This document shows, piece after piece, positions 44,307 to 56,187 of a stretch of 64,000 nucleotides of DNA. Every line of letters starts with the position of its first letter. The first letter of the stretch is position 1. Made by a program: the position numbers and the translations under genes. The stretch is from Alkalihalobacillus sp. YIM B00296 (lineage in GTDB: Bacteria > Bacillota > Bacilli > Bacillales > Fictibacillaceae), in contig NZ_JAIBLJ010000001.1 in the NCBI RefSeq assembly GCF_020179385.1, forward strand, positions 1 to 64,000, read 5' to 3'. The notes under the pieces were generated by a model. The model did not search any database and was not told the origin of the DNA. It was given only the letters and a program-made list of their open reading frames with translations.

Positions 44307-45659
44307 ATGAAATTGAAGAATAGAAATATAAAAATCTCTTTCTATCTTATGTTGATCTTATTACCAATGCTTATCGTGCAAATGAATCCTTCTCAGGCTG
44401 AAGACGGTAAACCGGTCGTGTATGTGGCACCAGTTCAGGATGCAGTAGAGCGGGGTTTAGAATCCTTCTTGAAACGTTCTATCAGCACTGCTGAAGAAAA
44501 CAATGCCGAATATCTGGTTCTTGAATTGGATACACCAGGCGGACTGGTAGATGCGGCTGGAAACATTGCCAAAATCATGAGGGAATCCGAGGTGCCGATC
44601 ATAGCGTATGTCACAAAGCATGCTTTATCTGCTGGGGCATATATCGCTTTGAACGCCGATCAAATCGTGATGAAACCGTCGACTACCATGGGAGCAGCTG
44701 GCGTAATCGATTCCCAGGGGGAAGCAGCAGGAAAGAAAGCAGAGTCAGCTTGGATAGCAACAATGGAAGCATCAGCAGAATTGAATGACCGGGATCCAAT
44801 TTATGCAAGGGCAATGGCGGATCCAGATGTAGAGATAAAGGAATTGGGAGTAGAAAAAGGTGAATTCCTCACGCTGAATGCAACACAGGCGAAAGAGGTA
44901 GGATATGCCGAAGCGATTCTTAACAATCGTAGCGAACTTCTCAGCCATCTTGACATTCCCGGTGCTGAAATCAGGGAAATTGAGATCTCTTTTGCTGAAA
45001 CGATCGCTCGTTACGTAACGCACCCGGTCGTTGTCCCGATCTTACTTTCGATCGGTAGTATCGGTCTTGTGCTGGAACTCTACTCACCAGGATTTGGGAT
45101 TCCGGGAATGTTAGGGCTCGGGGCTTTATTATTATTTTTCTTCGGACATATGATTGCAGGACTTGCTGGTTGGGAGTCTCTCATCCTATTTATTGTAGGG
45201 ATCGGACTGATTATCGCAGAAGTGTTCGTGCCTGGAGGGATCCTCGGGATTGGTGGTATAATCGCCGTTTTAGTAGGTATTGTACTTGCCGGAGGATCTC
45301 TAGGGAATATCCTGCTGTCGATTCTGATCGCTCTTGTAGCGACTGTTATTGTCTCAATCCTTTTCTTAAAATATTTTGGATACAATGGGCCATTGAAGAA
45401 AATCATACTTTTTGATTCTACATCAAATGACAGAGGTTATATTTCCAATGTTACGAGAAGTGAATTGATCGGTTTGACAGGTACCACGTTGACACCATTA
45501 CGTCCTTCAGGTACTGCTTTGATCGGGGATGAGCGGTATGATGTTGTCACTGAAGGAAGTTACATTGCCATTAATCGTTCAATAAAAATCATCAAAACGG
45601 AAGGTTCTCGGATCATTGTTCGAGAAGTAAGAGAAGTAGAAAATCAAGGGGGTAATTAA
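44307..45659 (+). CDS. nfeD: NfeD family membrane serine protease-like protein (YqeZ)
   Basis: A 450-residue NfeD1b-type protein. A signal peptide or anchor (residues about 10-32) precedes a ClpP-like domain. The features [39 protein letters not shown] (serine in the HALSAGAY loop) and [10 protein letters not shown] mark the domain. A block of membrane helices (about 235-370) and a C-terminal OB-fold ([20 protein letters not shown]) follow. NfeD proteins work with flotillin-like partners. It lies 4 bases upstream of floA. Confidence 0.92.
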   Translation: MKLKNRNIKISFYLMLILLPMLIVQMNPSQAEDGKPVVYVAPVQDAVERGLESFLKRSISTAEENNAEYLVLELDTPGGLVDAAGNIAKIMRESEVPIIAYVTKHALSAGAYIALNADQIVMKPSTTMGAAGVIDSQGEAAGKKAESAWIATMEASAELNDRDPIYARAMADPDVEIKELGVEKGEFLTLNATQAKEVGYAEAILNNRSELLSHLDIPGAEIREIEISFAETIARYVTHPVVVPILLSIGSIGLVLELYSPGFGIPGMLGLGALLLFFFGHMIAGLAGWESLILFIVGIGLIIAEVFVPGGILGIGGIIAVLVGIVLAGGSLGNILLSILIALVATVIVSILFLKYFGYNGPLKKIILFDSTSNDRGYISNVTRSELIGLTGTTLTPLRPSGTALIGDERYDVVTEGSYIAINRSIKIIKTEGSRIIVREVREVENQGGN

Positions 45660-45663
45660 CCTA

Positions 45664-46671
45664 ATGGATGCAAACATTTTAACCATGGTCGTTTTAATCG
45701 GGGCAGTCATCATCGCTCTTGCTGTATTGTTCACGTTTGTCCCTGTGGCACTATGGATTTCCGCACTAGCTGCAGGTGTAAGAGTCAGTATTTTCACGCT
45801 TATCGGAATGCGTTTGAGACGAGTCATTCCATCACGTGTCATCAATCCGTTGATCAAGGCAGTAAAGGCTGGTCTTGAACTCAGTACGAACCAGTTAGAG
45901 AGCCATTATTTAGCTGGCGGGAATGTGGACCGTGTCGTCAATGCATTGATTGCAGCACACAGAGCAAACATCGAATTGAGCTTTGAGCGCTGTGCAGCGA
46001 TCGACCTTGCTGGTCGTGACGTACTCGAAGCAGTACAAATGAGTGTCAACCCAAAAGTCATTGAAACACCGTTCATCGCTGGTGTTGCGATGGATGGGAT
46101 CGAAGTGAAGGCGAAAGCTAGGATCACTGTACGAGCAAACATCGAGCGTCTCGTCGGAGGTGCTGGAGAAGATACGGTCCTCGCACGTGTAGGTGAAGGG
46201 ATCGTATCAACAATCGGGTCTTCTGATAACCACAAGAAGGTCTTGGAAAATCCAGATCTGATTTCACAAACTGTACTTACAAAAGGCCTTGATGCTGGCA
46301 CAGCTTTTGAAATCCTATCGATTGATATCGCAGATGTTGATATCGGAAAGAATATCGGAGCGGAACTGCAAACCGAGCAAGCTGAAGCAGATAAGAATAT
46401 TGCACAAGCGAAGGCTGAAGAACGCCGTGCAATGGCTGTAGCACAAGAACAAGAAATGAGAGCGCGGGTTGAAGAAATGCGTGCGAAAGTTGTGGAAGCA
46501 GAAGCTGAAGTGCCAATGGCGATGGCTGAAGCATTACGTTCAGGGAACATCGGGGTCATGGATTATATGAATTACAATAATGTTAAGGCGGATACTGATA
46601 TGAGAGGATCGATCGGAAAAGCTACTGACCCTAGAGATGAAGATGACAATCCAGGAGGAGGCACTTACTAG
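45664..46671 (+). CDS. floA: Flotillin-like protein FloA
   Basis: A 335-residue scaffold protein of functional membrane microdomains. The N-terminal hydrophobic hairpin (residues about 5-40) anchors it. A PHB/SPFH-type domain, including [20 protein letters not shown]-like sequence here reading [20 protein letters not shown], follows. A long EA-rich coiled coil ([32 protein letters not shown], segmental) leads to the C-terminal tail. It organises lipid-protein assemblies and affects signalling and membrane fluidity. It overlaps the next gene by one base. Confidence 0.95.
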   Translation: MDANILTMVVLIGAVIIALAVLFTFVPVALWISALAAGVRVSIFTLIGMRLRRVIPSRVINPLIKAVKAGLELSTNQLESHYLAGGNVDRVVNALIAAHRANIELSFERCAAIDLAGRDVLEAVQMSVNPKVIETPFIAGVAMDGIEVKAKARITVRANIERLVGGAGEDTVLARVGEGIVSTIGSSDNHKKVLENPDLISQTVLTKGLDAGTAFEILSIDIADVDIGKNIGAELQTEQAEADKNIAQAKAEERRAMAVAQEQEMRARVEEMRAKVVEAEAEVPMAMAEALRSGNIGVMDYMNYNNVKADTDMRGSIGKATDPRDEDDNPGGGTY

Positions 46672-47150
46672 TGCTAGAAGCGATCATTGATCTACTGTTG
46701 TCAAATATCTTCTTTGTGATTTTGGTCATCGGTGGAATCCTCAGCTTCTTCAAGCGTCAGATCGAAAAGCAAAATGAACAGCAACAAAGGCCTGGCCGTA
46801 GACCTCAGCAACAACGTCCCATTGAAACGAGACCAGTTCCCGCAGAAGAAAGGACTAGGTCAGAGAGACAGTGGAAGGAACGCGGCGAAAAGCTGACAAC
46901 AGACTTACAAGAAATGTATAATAAAAAGCGGCAGGAATTGGAGAATACCATTCAGGAACAGCCATCACGGGAATATGTCCCGAGAGAACTGAGATTGACA
47001 GGTCCAAAAAGAAAGCCAAGACCGAAACCTGTACAAAGTCAATTACTGCCGAATCCGGACAACGTGGCCCAAGGTGTCATCTGGGCAGAAGTACTCGGTC
47101 CGCCACGTTCACGAAAACCACATTCAACAGCTCGATGGAGACGAATGTAA
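46671..47150 (+). CDS. YqfB-like single-pass membrane protein
   Basis: A 159-residue protein in the position of yqfB, directly after floA. One N-terminal membrane segment (about residues 5-22, IDLLLSNIFFVILVIGGIL) is followed by a hydrophilic, basic tail rich in Q, R and P that should lie in the cytoplasm. GTG at 46671 follows GGAGGAGG and overlaps the floA stop. It has no recognisable catalytic motif. A role as partner of NfeD-FloA is inferred only from the operon. Confidence 0.75.
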   Translation: MLEAIIDLLLSNIFFVILVIGGILSFFKRQIEKQNEQQQRPGRRPQQQRPIETRPVPAEERTRSERQWKERGEKLTTDLQEMYNKKRQELENTIQEQPSREYVPRELRLTGPKRKPRPKPVQSQLLPNPDNVAQGVIWAEVLGPPRSRKPHSTARWRRM

Positions 47151-47155
47151 CCTTT

Positions 47156-47189
47156 AAAAGCCATGTGCATATACGCACATGGCTTTTTT
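47156..47189 (+). terminator. Terminator of the nfeD-floA operon
   Basis: AAAAGCCATGTGC pairs perfectly with GCACATGGCTTTT around ATATAC, followed by more T residues. Confidence 0.92.
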
Positions 47190-47423
47190 GATATAGGAAC
47201 AAATGCTTAAATAAGCTCCATCAAATAATTTCACGTACCGTACTTGATCTGTTTACCCCTCTAGTGGCTTCCAAATTTCAATCCAACTCTTCCTTAGTTA
47301 ATCTCTTCTTCCCTATATTTTCCGCATGAATTCTATGATGAAAAAATATAATGATGGAAGTAGGATCCGCAGTGATAGTTTGTACCTTTCCTTCATAAAA
47401 ATGAGATGAGAGGGGGTTCATTT

Positions 47424-47708
47424 ATGGCGCGTTTGAAACAGAAAGTGAAAAAATGGATGACCCGATCATTAGAACTGCCAGCTGATGTCGTCATGGACCT
47501 GCCCAGGATTACGATGATTGGACACTTGCACATTTATATCGAGAATCATAAAGGGGTAAAGAAATTCACCAATGAAGAACTCAGGCTGAACTTACAGCAG
47601 GGTGAGGTATTGATTACAGGGAAGGACTTTGTTCTTAAAACGATTCTTCCGGAAGAAATCTTAGTAGAAGGTAGAATCATCGACGTACGTTACATAAACA
47701 TTTCTTAA
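47424..47708 (+). CDS. yqfC: Sporulation protein YqfC
   Basis: A 94-residue YabP/YqfC-family protein with LELPADVVMDLPRITMIGHLHIYIENHKGVKKF and a GEVLITGKDFVLKTILPEEILVEGRI core. In B. subtilis it is made in the mother cell under sigma-E. GAGAGGGGG precedes the ATG at 47424. It is intact and followed 19 bases later by yqfD. The promoter region between the floA terminator and 47400 is AT-rich; no confident sigma-E site was assigned. Confidence 0.92.
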   Translation: MARLKQKVKKWMTRSLELPADVVMDLPRITMIGHLHIYIENHKGVKKFTNEELRLNLQQGEVLITGKDFVLKTILPEEILVEGRIIDVRYINIS

Positions 47709-47727
47709 AACCAATAGGGGGAGGACT

Positions 47728-48915
47728 ATGAAAAAATTTTGGACAAAATATCTAAAAGGAACTGTCATTGTACGGGTTGAAGGCGAGCATGCAGAAACCT
47801 TCCTCAACTACTGCTTGAATCATAATATTCATTTATGGGATATAAAACGTATGAATGAATTTGAGTTAGAGCTTCATATGTTCATAGATGATGCTCTTCA
47901 CATAAAAAAAGCTCTAAGGGAAACAGGTTGCAGATTAAGAGTGATTCAAAAAAATGGTGCTCCTTTCATTATAAAGAGGATGATTTCCAGAGGCGGTTTC
48001 ATAATCGGAATGCTGTCTTTTTTCGTGATTGTATTCCTCCTTTCTAATATGGTATGGAAAATCGAAATAAGTGGAGCTGACCCGAAAACAGAGCATCATC
48101 TTCGTAAAGTGGTTAATGAGCTTGGAATCAAAAGAGGAAAGCTTTTATTCCGATTACCGGATCCTCGAGAAGTCCAATATTTTGTTACCGAAAAAATGGA
48201 CGAGGTCACCTGGGTAGGTGTCACTTTGGATGGGACGACCTTTAAATTCAAGGTGGTACAGAAGGAATTACCTGAAGAGGTCAAAGTGACCGGTCCTCAA
48301 AATTTAATTGCAAAAAAGAAAGCATTTATCACAGATATGTTCATTGAACAGGGTCAACCTAAAGTCGAAAGGAATCAATTGGTACAAAAGGGAGAGCTAT
48401 TAGTTTCCGGAAATATTGGAAAAGATAAAAATACTCGGACTGTTGCAGCGAAAGGGAAGGTGTTCGGCGAAGTGTGGTACCTTACAGAAGTAACGTTACC
48501 GTTGGAGTCGACCTTTGAAACGTATACTGGAAACAATATAGATAAGCATTATTTGACGATATTCGGTAAAAACATACCGATTTGGGGATATGGTGAAGTC
48601 CCTTATGAGCATTATCAAGTTTTAGAGGAAGAGAAGTCATTCAGAATGTTCAAGTGGGAACTTCCCATCACTTATCTCCGTAGGGATGTGCAGGAATCAG
48701 AACAAGTAGTCCGGAACTATACCGAGAAAGAAGCCATTGAAAAAGCCAGGGAAATGGCTAATGAGGAAATGGAAAACCAACTTGATGATGAAGCGAAAAT
48801 TAAAAGCGGAAAAATTTTGCACCATACAATGGACAATGGTAAAGTAAACGTATCGATGTACTATAAAGTTATTGAGAACATTGTGAAGGAACAACCAATA
48901 ATTGGAGGAGATTGA
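47728..48915 (+). CDS. yqfD: Sporulation protein YqfD
   Basis: A 395-residue membrane protein of the YqfD family. A small N-terminal domain (residues 1-80) precedes one membrane segment (about 90-110, GFIIGMLSFFVIVFLLSNMVW) and a large domain on the other side. That domain carries a POTRA/FtsQ-like start (ISGADPKTEHHLRKVVNELGI) and PEEVKVTGPQNLIAKKKAFIT. The C-terminus is a charged helix. It is sigma-E dependent in relatives and needed for efficient sporulation. The frame is open throughout. Confidence 0.92.
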   Translation: MKKFWTKYLKGTVIVRVEGEHAETFLNYCLNHNIHLWDIKRMNEFELELHMFIDDALHIKKALRETGCRLRVIQKNGAPFIIKRMISRGGFIIGMLSFFVIVFLLSNMVWKIEISGADPKTEHHLRKVVNELGIKRGKLLFRLPDPREVQYFVTEKMDEVTWVGVTLDGTTFKFKVVQKELPEEVKVTGPQNLIAKKKAFITDMFIEQGQPKVERNQLVQKGELLVSGNIGKDKNTRTVAAKGKVFGEVWYLTEVTLPLESTFETYTGNNIDKHYLTIFGKNIPIWGYGEVPYEHYQVLEEEKSFRMFKWELPITYLRRDVQESEQVVRNYTEKEAIEKAREMANEEMENQLDDEAKIKSGKILHHTMDNGKVNVSMYYKVIENIVKEQPIIGGD

Positions 48916-48921
48916 GCCATA

Positions 48922-49887
48922 TTGTCAGAACACTTGAATTTAAAGAATTTACAAATAGAAAATCCGTCTGAAGGTATTGCTCTTTTTGGTCCGAATGATT
49001 CACATTTGAAAACACTTGAGCAAACGTTGGATGTTGATATCGTTACTCGTGGTGGAGGAGTCGCCGTTACTGGTGAAGAAGAAACCGCACAGCTTGTAGA
49101 AGATGTGCTGAACGCCTTACTGTCCTTGATCCGTAAAGGGGTCAATATCACAGATCGTGACGTCATATACGCAGTACAGCTTTCATATGAGGGGATTCTT
49201 GAAGAACTGGATCAATTGTTTGAAGAGGAGATCACGACAAATATCAAAGGACGACCGATCCGTTTAAAAACTCTTGGTCAAAGGCATTACATTAATGCAA
49301 TCAAAAAGAACGACCTTGTCTTTGGGATAGGACCAGCAGGTACCGGGAAGACCTATTTAGCTGTCGTCATGGCGGTCAAAGCATTGAAAGAGGGAAAAGT
49401 GAAACGGATCATATTAACACGCCCTGCAGTGGAAGCTGGCGAGAGCTTAGGTTTCCTGCCTGGGGACCTGAAGGAAAAAGTAGATCCCTATTTAAGACCC
49501 CTTTATGATGCTCTCCATGATCTTTTCGGGGTTGAACATACTGAAAGGCTTATTGAGCGTGGAACGATTGAAATAGCCCCCTTAGCGTACATGCGGGGAC
49601 GCACGTTGGACGAAGCCTTCGTCATCCTGGATGAGGCTCAGAACACCACTCCAGAACAGATGAAGATGTTTTTGACGAGACTGGGCTTTGGATCAAAGAT
49701 GATCATAACAGGAGACATCACCCAAATCGATTTGCCGCGCGGAAAAGAATCAGGACTGCGAAAAGCACAAAAAATCTTTAAAAATATTCAAGGCATCCGG
49801 ATCATGCATATGCAACAATCAGATGTAGTTCGGCATCCTCTTGTCCAAAAAATCATAAATGCTTACGAAGTCGAAGATCACAACTGA
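48922..49887 (+). CDS. phoH: PhoH family ATPase
   Basis: A 321-residue cytosolic ATPase of the PhoH/YbeZ type. An N-terminal KH-like part is followed by the Walker A motif GPAGTGKTYLAV, the Walker B VILDEAQNTTPEQMKMFLTRLG and GDITQIDLPRG. It is linked to RNA metabolism and usually lies near ybeY, as here. TTG at 48922 is the start, behind GGAGGAGATTG inside the end of yqfD. An elaborate terminator follows. Confidence 0.93.
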   Translation: MSEHLNLKNLQIENPSEGIALFGPNDSHLKTLEQTLDVDIVTRGGGVAVTGEEETAQLVEDVLNALLSLIRKGVNITDRDVIYAVQLSYEGILEELDQLFEEEITTNIKGRPIRLKTLGQRHYINAIKKNDLVFGIGPAGTGKTYLAVVMAVKALKEGKVKRIILTRPAVEAGESLGFLPGDLKEKVDPYLRPLYDALHDLFGVEHTERLIERGTIEIAPLAYMRGRTLDEAFVILDEAQNTTPEQMKMFLTRLGFGSKMIITGDITQIDLPRGKESGLRKAQKIFKNIQGIRIMHMQQSDVVRHPLVQKIINAYEVEDHN

Positions 49888-49888
49888 T

Positions 49889-49978
49889 AAGACCACTCCT
49901 GCTAAAACTGTCAGGTCATCTCTTTGAAAACTGGGGAGAGTCGCCTGACAGGATGTATTGGATGGTCTTTTTCTTTTT
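49889..49978 (+). terminator. phoH: Three-helix stacked terminator after phoH
   Basis: An outer stem AAGACCA/TGGTCTT (49889-49895 with 49963-49969) encloses CTGTCAGG/CCTGACAG (49908-49915 with 49944-49951), whose loop contains a further TCTC/GAGA pairing. The outer stem runs into TTTTTCTTTTT. Confidence 0.75.
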
Positions 49979-50024
49979 GGTTTTGTTAAATTGTGTTGTG
50001 ATTCATGAATATTTATAAAGCTAA

Positions 50025-50215
50025 ATTCGCGACACTCCAGCGGGAAAAGCGAGACCCAGCAGTGGCCTACCTTTTAAGGATCTTCGACTAAAAACCACCA
50101 CGTCCTGTGGTGAATGTCGAAACCAGCACATCCTGTGCAAGTGAGGATGTTTTCTTGCGGAGCGTGCTCGGGAGTGAACTTTGCATATTAACAATAAACT
50201 TCGACACCATCTTTA
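50025..50215 (-). repeat. Dispersed palindromic repeat, copy 2
   Basis: An inverted counterpart of the repeat at 9540-9740. Long blocks agree, including the CTTCGAC, CACCACGTCCTGTGGTG and AGCACATCCTGTG pieces, with an end arm CACTCCAGCGGGAAAAGCGAG. It fills most of the gap between the phoH terminator and pgpH. No gene lies in it; the pgpH promoter is expected at about 50285-50335. Confidence 0.75.
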
Positions 50216-50388
50216 TAAATTATTGAAACTTTTTTTCTTTTTAAGAGGTATTAGAAGTATGCATTCTTTTACAAATTTTTCTTAAGGTTTGCCCTATTAC
50301 CAAAAATACGTGATAGAATGAAATCACAATACTTCGGTGTAGAATGAGGCTGGATTTGACCTCCATCGGATAAAAGGAGTGGGAATGA

Positions 50389-52581
50389 ATGTCTCCCAAG
50401 GTGATCAATGAACTGAAATCAAAATGGAATCAAATAGAGAACAGCAAAATCAGTCGATTCCTTCTTTACATATCGATGGCCTTTATCATGGTGGTTACGA
50501 TGATCAGCAACGTAATCCCAGAAAAGCTGGACGTCAGTTTAAATTCGATCGCTGAAGAGGATATTCCTTCCCCCTATCGTGTTACCAATCCAAGAGAAAC
50601 CAATGCCAAGGAAGCACAAGCTGCCGCCTCGGTCCCTGATGAGTATGTTGAGAAAGAAAATGTCGTGTTGGACCAAGTGGTCTATATTGAAAAATTATTC
50701 AATCAAATTCTCGAGCTGAAAAGCGAGAATAGCAAAGTGGAAACTGAAAAAGATCCAACAAAGGATGAAGACACACCGGCAAACAACGATAAATCAAACA
50801 CGACCACTAAACAACAAATTACAGAACTTCGTAACGGTTTGCCAGAATTCATCTCTAAAGACATCAGTGATGATTCACTCATCATATTTTTAAACGCATC
50901 AAAAGCTGATATTTCAATGGCTAAAGATGTCGCAAGTTCGACGATCAAAGCGGTCATGGATGACAAAATCACGGTCGAACAAATAAACGAAAAGAAAAAA
51001 GAAGTGCAACCTTTCATTGAAAATGCTTTCATTTCTGATAGTGTAAAGCCGGCTTTAGCCGATATTACGGGTAGTGCGATTACATCCAATTATACGTTCG
51101 ATGCTGAAACGACCAAGAAGTTACGTGAAGAGGCGGTAGCGAACACTGAACCTGTATGGATCCGTGAAGGGGAAATCATCGTTGAAAAAGGCAGCCAGAT
51201 CACCAGTGATGATCTCTATAAACTAGAGCTTGTCGGTTTGTTGAAGGAAAGCTTTTCTCCTTATCCCTATATCGGCCTCGGTATATTAGTTCTGTTGATC
51301 ACATCGTTTTTGATTTATTTCTTACGGGACCTTATTGGGGAAAAGAAAAAAGAGAACATCAAATTGATCATTTATGTCTTGATGTTTTCAATCACGCTCA
51401 TTCTTATGAAAATAACAAGTCTGCTCAGCATCTATTATCCTAGTGTAGCATTTATCGTACCAGTAGCGCTTGGCACGATGATGATCAAAATGCTGATTGA
51501 TGAACAGACTGCGATCATCTCAAGTATCGTTTTTGCGATTTGTGGAAGTCTAATCTTTAACGACAATGCGGCAAGTCCATTCAATTTTGCCATGGGAACC
51601 TATGTCCTGATCAGTTCACTTGCAGGAGTCCTTTTCCTGGGCAAAAGAAATGTAAAGTCGAAGATTTTGAAAACCGGCTTTTTCGTGTCGCTGATCAATT
51701 CGATCGTCGTTTTGCTTATTTTATCGCTAACGAATGGTAAATTTGAACTTCTCAGTCTTTCCTGGCAGGTTGGGTATGCCCTTTTCTCCGGCTTTTTATC
51801 TGCTGTATTGACACTTGGTCTTTTACCATTCTTTGAAGCTGGATTCGGAATATTGACCACGATGAAGCTTGTCGAGCTTTCGAGTCCTAACCATCCATTG
51901 CTTCGGAAATTGCTGATGGAGACACCGGGAACGTACCATCATAGTGTAGTGGTAGCGAACCTGGCTGAAGCGGCTTGTGAATCGATTGGAGCGAATGGTC
52001 TGTTGGCAAGGGTCGGCTCATACTACCATGATCTCGGTAAGACCAAACGGCCTCACTTTTTTATCGAGAATCAAATGAATATCGAGAATCCACATGATAA
52101 AATTTCGCCTCAACTAAGTAAAACAATCATCATCGCTCATCCTTATGACGGAGCAGAAATGTTAGCGGAATATAATCTGCCTACTGAAATCATTGATATA
52201 GCAGAACAGCACCATGGAACCACCCTATTGAAATACTTTTATCATAAAGCGATGCAGCAATCGGATAAACAAATCGAAGAATCGGATTTCCGTTATCCTG
52301 GACCGAAGCCACAAACGAAAGAAATAGCCATCATCAGCATTTCAGATTCCGTAGAGGCTGCTGTCCGATCCATTGCAAAGCCGACACCGATTAAGATAGA
52401 ATCATTAGTACGGAAAATAGTTGCTGACCGTTTGGAGGACGGACAATTCAATGAATGTTCGATTACCTTGAAGGAACTCGAGACCGTCATAGTCAGTATC
52501 TGTGAAACGTTGAATGGGATGTTCCATTCCCGTATTGAATATCCTGAGGAAATTCATAAAAAGAAAGTGAGTCAAGCATAA
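50389..52581 (+). CDS. pgpH: Cyclic-di-AMP phosphodiesterase PgpH (7TM-HD)
   Basis: A 730-residue membrane protein (YqfF). An N-terminal membrane segment (about 20-40) and a large extracellular domain (about 45-300) precede seven membrane helices (about 300-500). The HD domain follows, with [33 protein letters not shown] (the HD pair), IAEQHHGT and [13 protein letters not shown]. It breaks c-di-AMP to pApA. The extracellular domain has an inserted lysine/aspartate/threonine-rich stretch (about 115-145). GGAGTGGGAATGA precedes the ATG. It slightly exceeds the 711 residues of B. subtilis. Confidence 0.95.
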   Translation: MSPKVINELKSKWNQIENSKISRFLLYISMAFIMVVTMISNVIPEKLDVSLNSIAEEDIPSPYRVTNPRETNAKEAQAAASVPDEYVEKENVVLDQVVYIEKLFNQILELKSENSKVETEKDPTKDEDTPANNDKSNTTTKQQITELRNGLPEFISKDISDDSLIIFLNASKADISMAKDVASSTIKAVMDDKITVEQINEKKKEVQPFIENAFISDSVKPALADITGSAITSNYTFDAETTKKLREEAVANTEPVWIREGEIIVEKGSQITSDDLYKLELVGLLKESFSPYPYIGLGILVLLITSFLIYFLRDLIGEKKKENIKLIIYVLMFSITLILMKITSLLSIYYPSVAFIVPVALGTMMIKMLIDEQTAIISSIVFAICGSLIFNDNAASPFNFAMGTYVLISSLAGVLFLGKRNVKSKILKTGFFVSLINSIVVLLILSLTNGKFELLSLSWQVGYALFSGFLSAVLTLGLLPFFEAGFGILTTMKLVELSSPNHPLLRKLLMETPGTYHHSVVVANLAEAACESIGANGLLARVGSYYHDLGKTKRPHFFIENQMNIENPHDKISPQLSKTIIIAHPYDGAEMLAEYNLPTEIIDIAEQHHGTTLLKYFYHKAMQQSDKQIEESDFRYPGPKPQTKEIAIISISDSVEAAVRSIAKPTPIKIESLVRKIVADRLEDGQFNECSITLKELETVIVSICETLNGMFHSRIEYPEEIHKKKVSQA

Positions 52582-53047
52582 TGCTAACCATTGATTTATA
52601 TGATGAAACTGAACAACTGGATGAGCCGATGATAAGTAAAGTTGAAAAACTTTTGAAGCATGCTGCGGAAGAAGAGGCAATCACTCAAGAATCGGAGTTA
52701 TCTGTAACCTTTGTTACGAATGAACGTATCCGTAAGCTCAATTTCGAATATAGAGGGATGGACCGTGCTACAGATGTCATATCATTTGCCCTTGAAGATG
52801 AGGTAGAGGGTGAAATGGAAATCGTCGATGACGATACTCCGGTATTACTTGGTGACATCATCATATCAGTTGAAAAAGCTAGAGAGCAGGCTGAGGATTA
52901 TGGCCATTCTTTCATGCGTGAACTTGGCTTTCTTGCAGTGCATGGATTTCTGCATTTGTTAGGGTATGATCATATGAATGATGAGGACGAAAAGGAAATG
53001 TTCACACGACAGGAATCGATCTTGGACTCTTTTGGATTGAAACGGTC

Positions 53048-53051
<4 letters not shown>
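52581..53051 (+). CDS. ybeY: Endoribonuclease YbeY (rRNA maturation factor)
   Basis: A 156-residue metal-dependent RNase for 16S rRNA 3'-end processing and ribosome quality control. The zinc motif is [28 protein letters not shown] and [15 protein letters not shown] are also characteristic. It overlaps the pgpH stop by one base (TAATG), and dgkA overlaps its end by 4 bases. Confidence 0.95.
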
Positions 53052-54720
<1,669 letters not shown>

Positions 54721-54889
54721 TTGGGAGCGTTCAAGTTTTTTGAGTGGATTTCGCGAATATCAACAAAAGTATAACAGAGCCAAATGCTTAAAGTGAAATT
54801 GTCAAAAATTCCATAACATTAAATCTGTAATCAAGGGTCACTCTAATAAAAAGGATTGCTTATTTTCTTTCGAAAGGTGGAGACATTCC
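54721..54889. other. Spacer between era and yqzL with a repeat fragment
   Basis: AAAGTATAACAGAGCCAAATGCTT at about 54768-54790 (read discontinuously) resembles 37060-37085, suggesting another truncated repeat. No gene or clear terminator was seen. Confidence 0.4.
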
Positions 54890-55039
54890 ATGAGGGACTT
54901 TACCTGGAAACTGTTTTGTGAGACAGGTAATATCGATACGTATCTCTTGTTAAAAGAACTTGAGAGTGAGAATGACCAATCATCTGACCTATTGGAAATC
55001 GAAGAAAGGAAAGGCGATTATTTAGAAACAGAGCTTTGA
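54890..55039 (+). CDS. yqzL: YqzL family small protein
   Basis: A 49-residue frame beginning MRDFTWKLFCETGNIDTYLL and continuing with an acidic tail. It matches the YqzL family, which lies between era and recO in Bacillus. AAAGGTGGAG precedes the ATG. It is cytosolic and its function is unknown. The TFWK/DTYLL core is retained as FTWKLF and DTYLLLKELE. Confidence 0.9.
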   Translation: MRDFTWKLFCETGNIDTYLLLKELESENDQSSDLLEIEERKGDYLETEL

Positions 55040-55071
55040 TTGCATCACACTGATATCAGGCGGTGATCGTG

Positions 55072-55815
55072 ATGTTGATCAAGTCAGAAGCGATCGTGAT
55101 CCGGACATCGGATTACGGGGAATCCAACAAAGTTGTAACCGTTTATACAAAGGATTTTGGCAAATTGGGGATGATGGCACGAGGGGCGAAAAAGACGAAA
55201 AGTCGCCTCTCTTCTGTTTCCCAGCTATTCACTCATGGACATTTCCTTATTCAAAAGGGAAGTGGACTAGGAAGCTTGAGCCAAGGTGAGATCATCAATA
55301 CTTTTCGCGGGATTAAACAGGATATTTTTAAAACAGCCTATGCTGCTTACATGGTAGAATTACTGGACAAATCCACTGAGGATAATCAAGCCTCCCCAGC
55401 TCTATTCGAATTTTTGAAGAATTCCTTGACTTATTTAGATGAAGGGGTCGATCCTGATATTTTAAAGGCGATCTTTGATATGAAGATGCTAATACTCTCA
55501 GGAGTGGGTCCTCAGGTTGATCGGTGTGTCCTATGTGGAAGAAACGAGGATATTTTTTTATTCTCTATAGCAGAAGGAGGCTTTCTCTGTGATCAGTGCA
55601 AATATTCTGATCCGAATGCTCTTGTCCTGATCCCGAAAACTGCAAAGCTGCTGAATCTGATTTATCACCTGGATCTATCAAGATTGGGGAATGTATCGGT
55701 AAAAGAGGAAACAAAACAGGCGTTGAACAAAATCCTGACTGCTTACCTAGATGAGTATACTGGTATCCGGTTGAAATCGAAACGTTTTCTTGACCAACTT
55801 CAAAAATTCGAATGA
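55072..55815 (+). CDS. recO: DNA repair protein RecO
   Basis: A 247-residue recombination mediator that loads RecA on SSB-coated DNA. The N-terminal OB fold (KSEAIVIRTSDYGESNKVVTVYTKDFGKLGM, segmental) is followed by a helical domain with a zinc site (CVLCGR with CDQCK). The start ATG at 55072 is preceded by an almost perfect GGCGGTGATC site; an in-frame GTG three codons earlier is the alternative. Confidence 0.95.
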   Translation: MLIKSEAIVIRTSDYGESNKVVTVYTKDFGKLGMMARGAKKTKSRLSSVSQLFTHGHFLIQKGSGLGSLSQGEIINTFRGIKQDIFKTAYAAYMVELLDKSTEDNQASPALFEFLKNSLTYLDEGVDPDILKAIFDMKMLILSGVGPQVDRCVLCGRNEDIFLFSIAEGGFLCDQCKYSDPNALVLIPKTAKLLNLIYHLDLSRLGNVSVKEETKQALNKILTAYLDEYTGIRLKSKRFLDQLQKFE

Positions 55816-55818
55816 GAT

Positions 55819-56119
55819 TTGACAAACTGGATAAAAACGATTATGATACTTTCAACAAAATTGAATTTTATGCGTGGATGGAGAGGAGTACTTACAACCT
55901 CAATTCAAGCGACTCTAGGATGGTGGGAGCTAGGGATTGATAAGTAGGGAAGGGCGCTCTGGAGCATTACAATAAAGCGGGGGTTGAGGCATATCCTGTG
56001 TTCTGGATATCACCAAGAAATGGTGTCTTGAGGCAGTCAACATCAATCCCAAGTAGGGTGGAACCGCGGGTGAACTCTCGTCCCTATGTCGAGTCAGACA
56101 TAGGCATGAGGGTTTTTTT
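55819..56119 (+). promoter_or_regulatory. Promoter and T-box leader of glyQS
   Basis: TTGACA (55819-55824), 17 bases, TATGAT (55842-55847) forms a strong sigma-A promoter. The leader then carries the T-box sequence AGGGTGGAACCGCGGG at 56055-56070. It is followed by a terminator hairpin (CCTATGTC with GACATAGG, 56083-56104) and a run of seven T residues ending near 56118. Uncharged tRNA-Gly is expected to stabilise the antiterminator and turn on the synthetase genes. I did not place the specifier codon with certainty. Confidence 0.93.
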
Positions 56120-56187
56120 ATTTGTCCGTAACCCTATGATTGGCTAGGAGAAAGAAAAAATAAAAATTTGAACCGTGGAGGTGCGTC

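Noticed and set aside
45906-46559. A 217-codon reverse frame opposite floA.
   Set aside because: It mirrors the repetitive alanine/glutamate coiled coil of FloA; the composition is low-complexity and it lacks a start signal.
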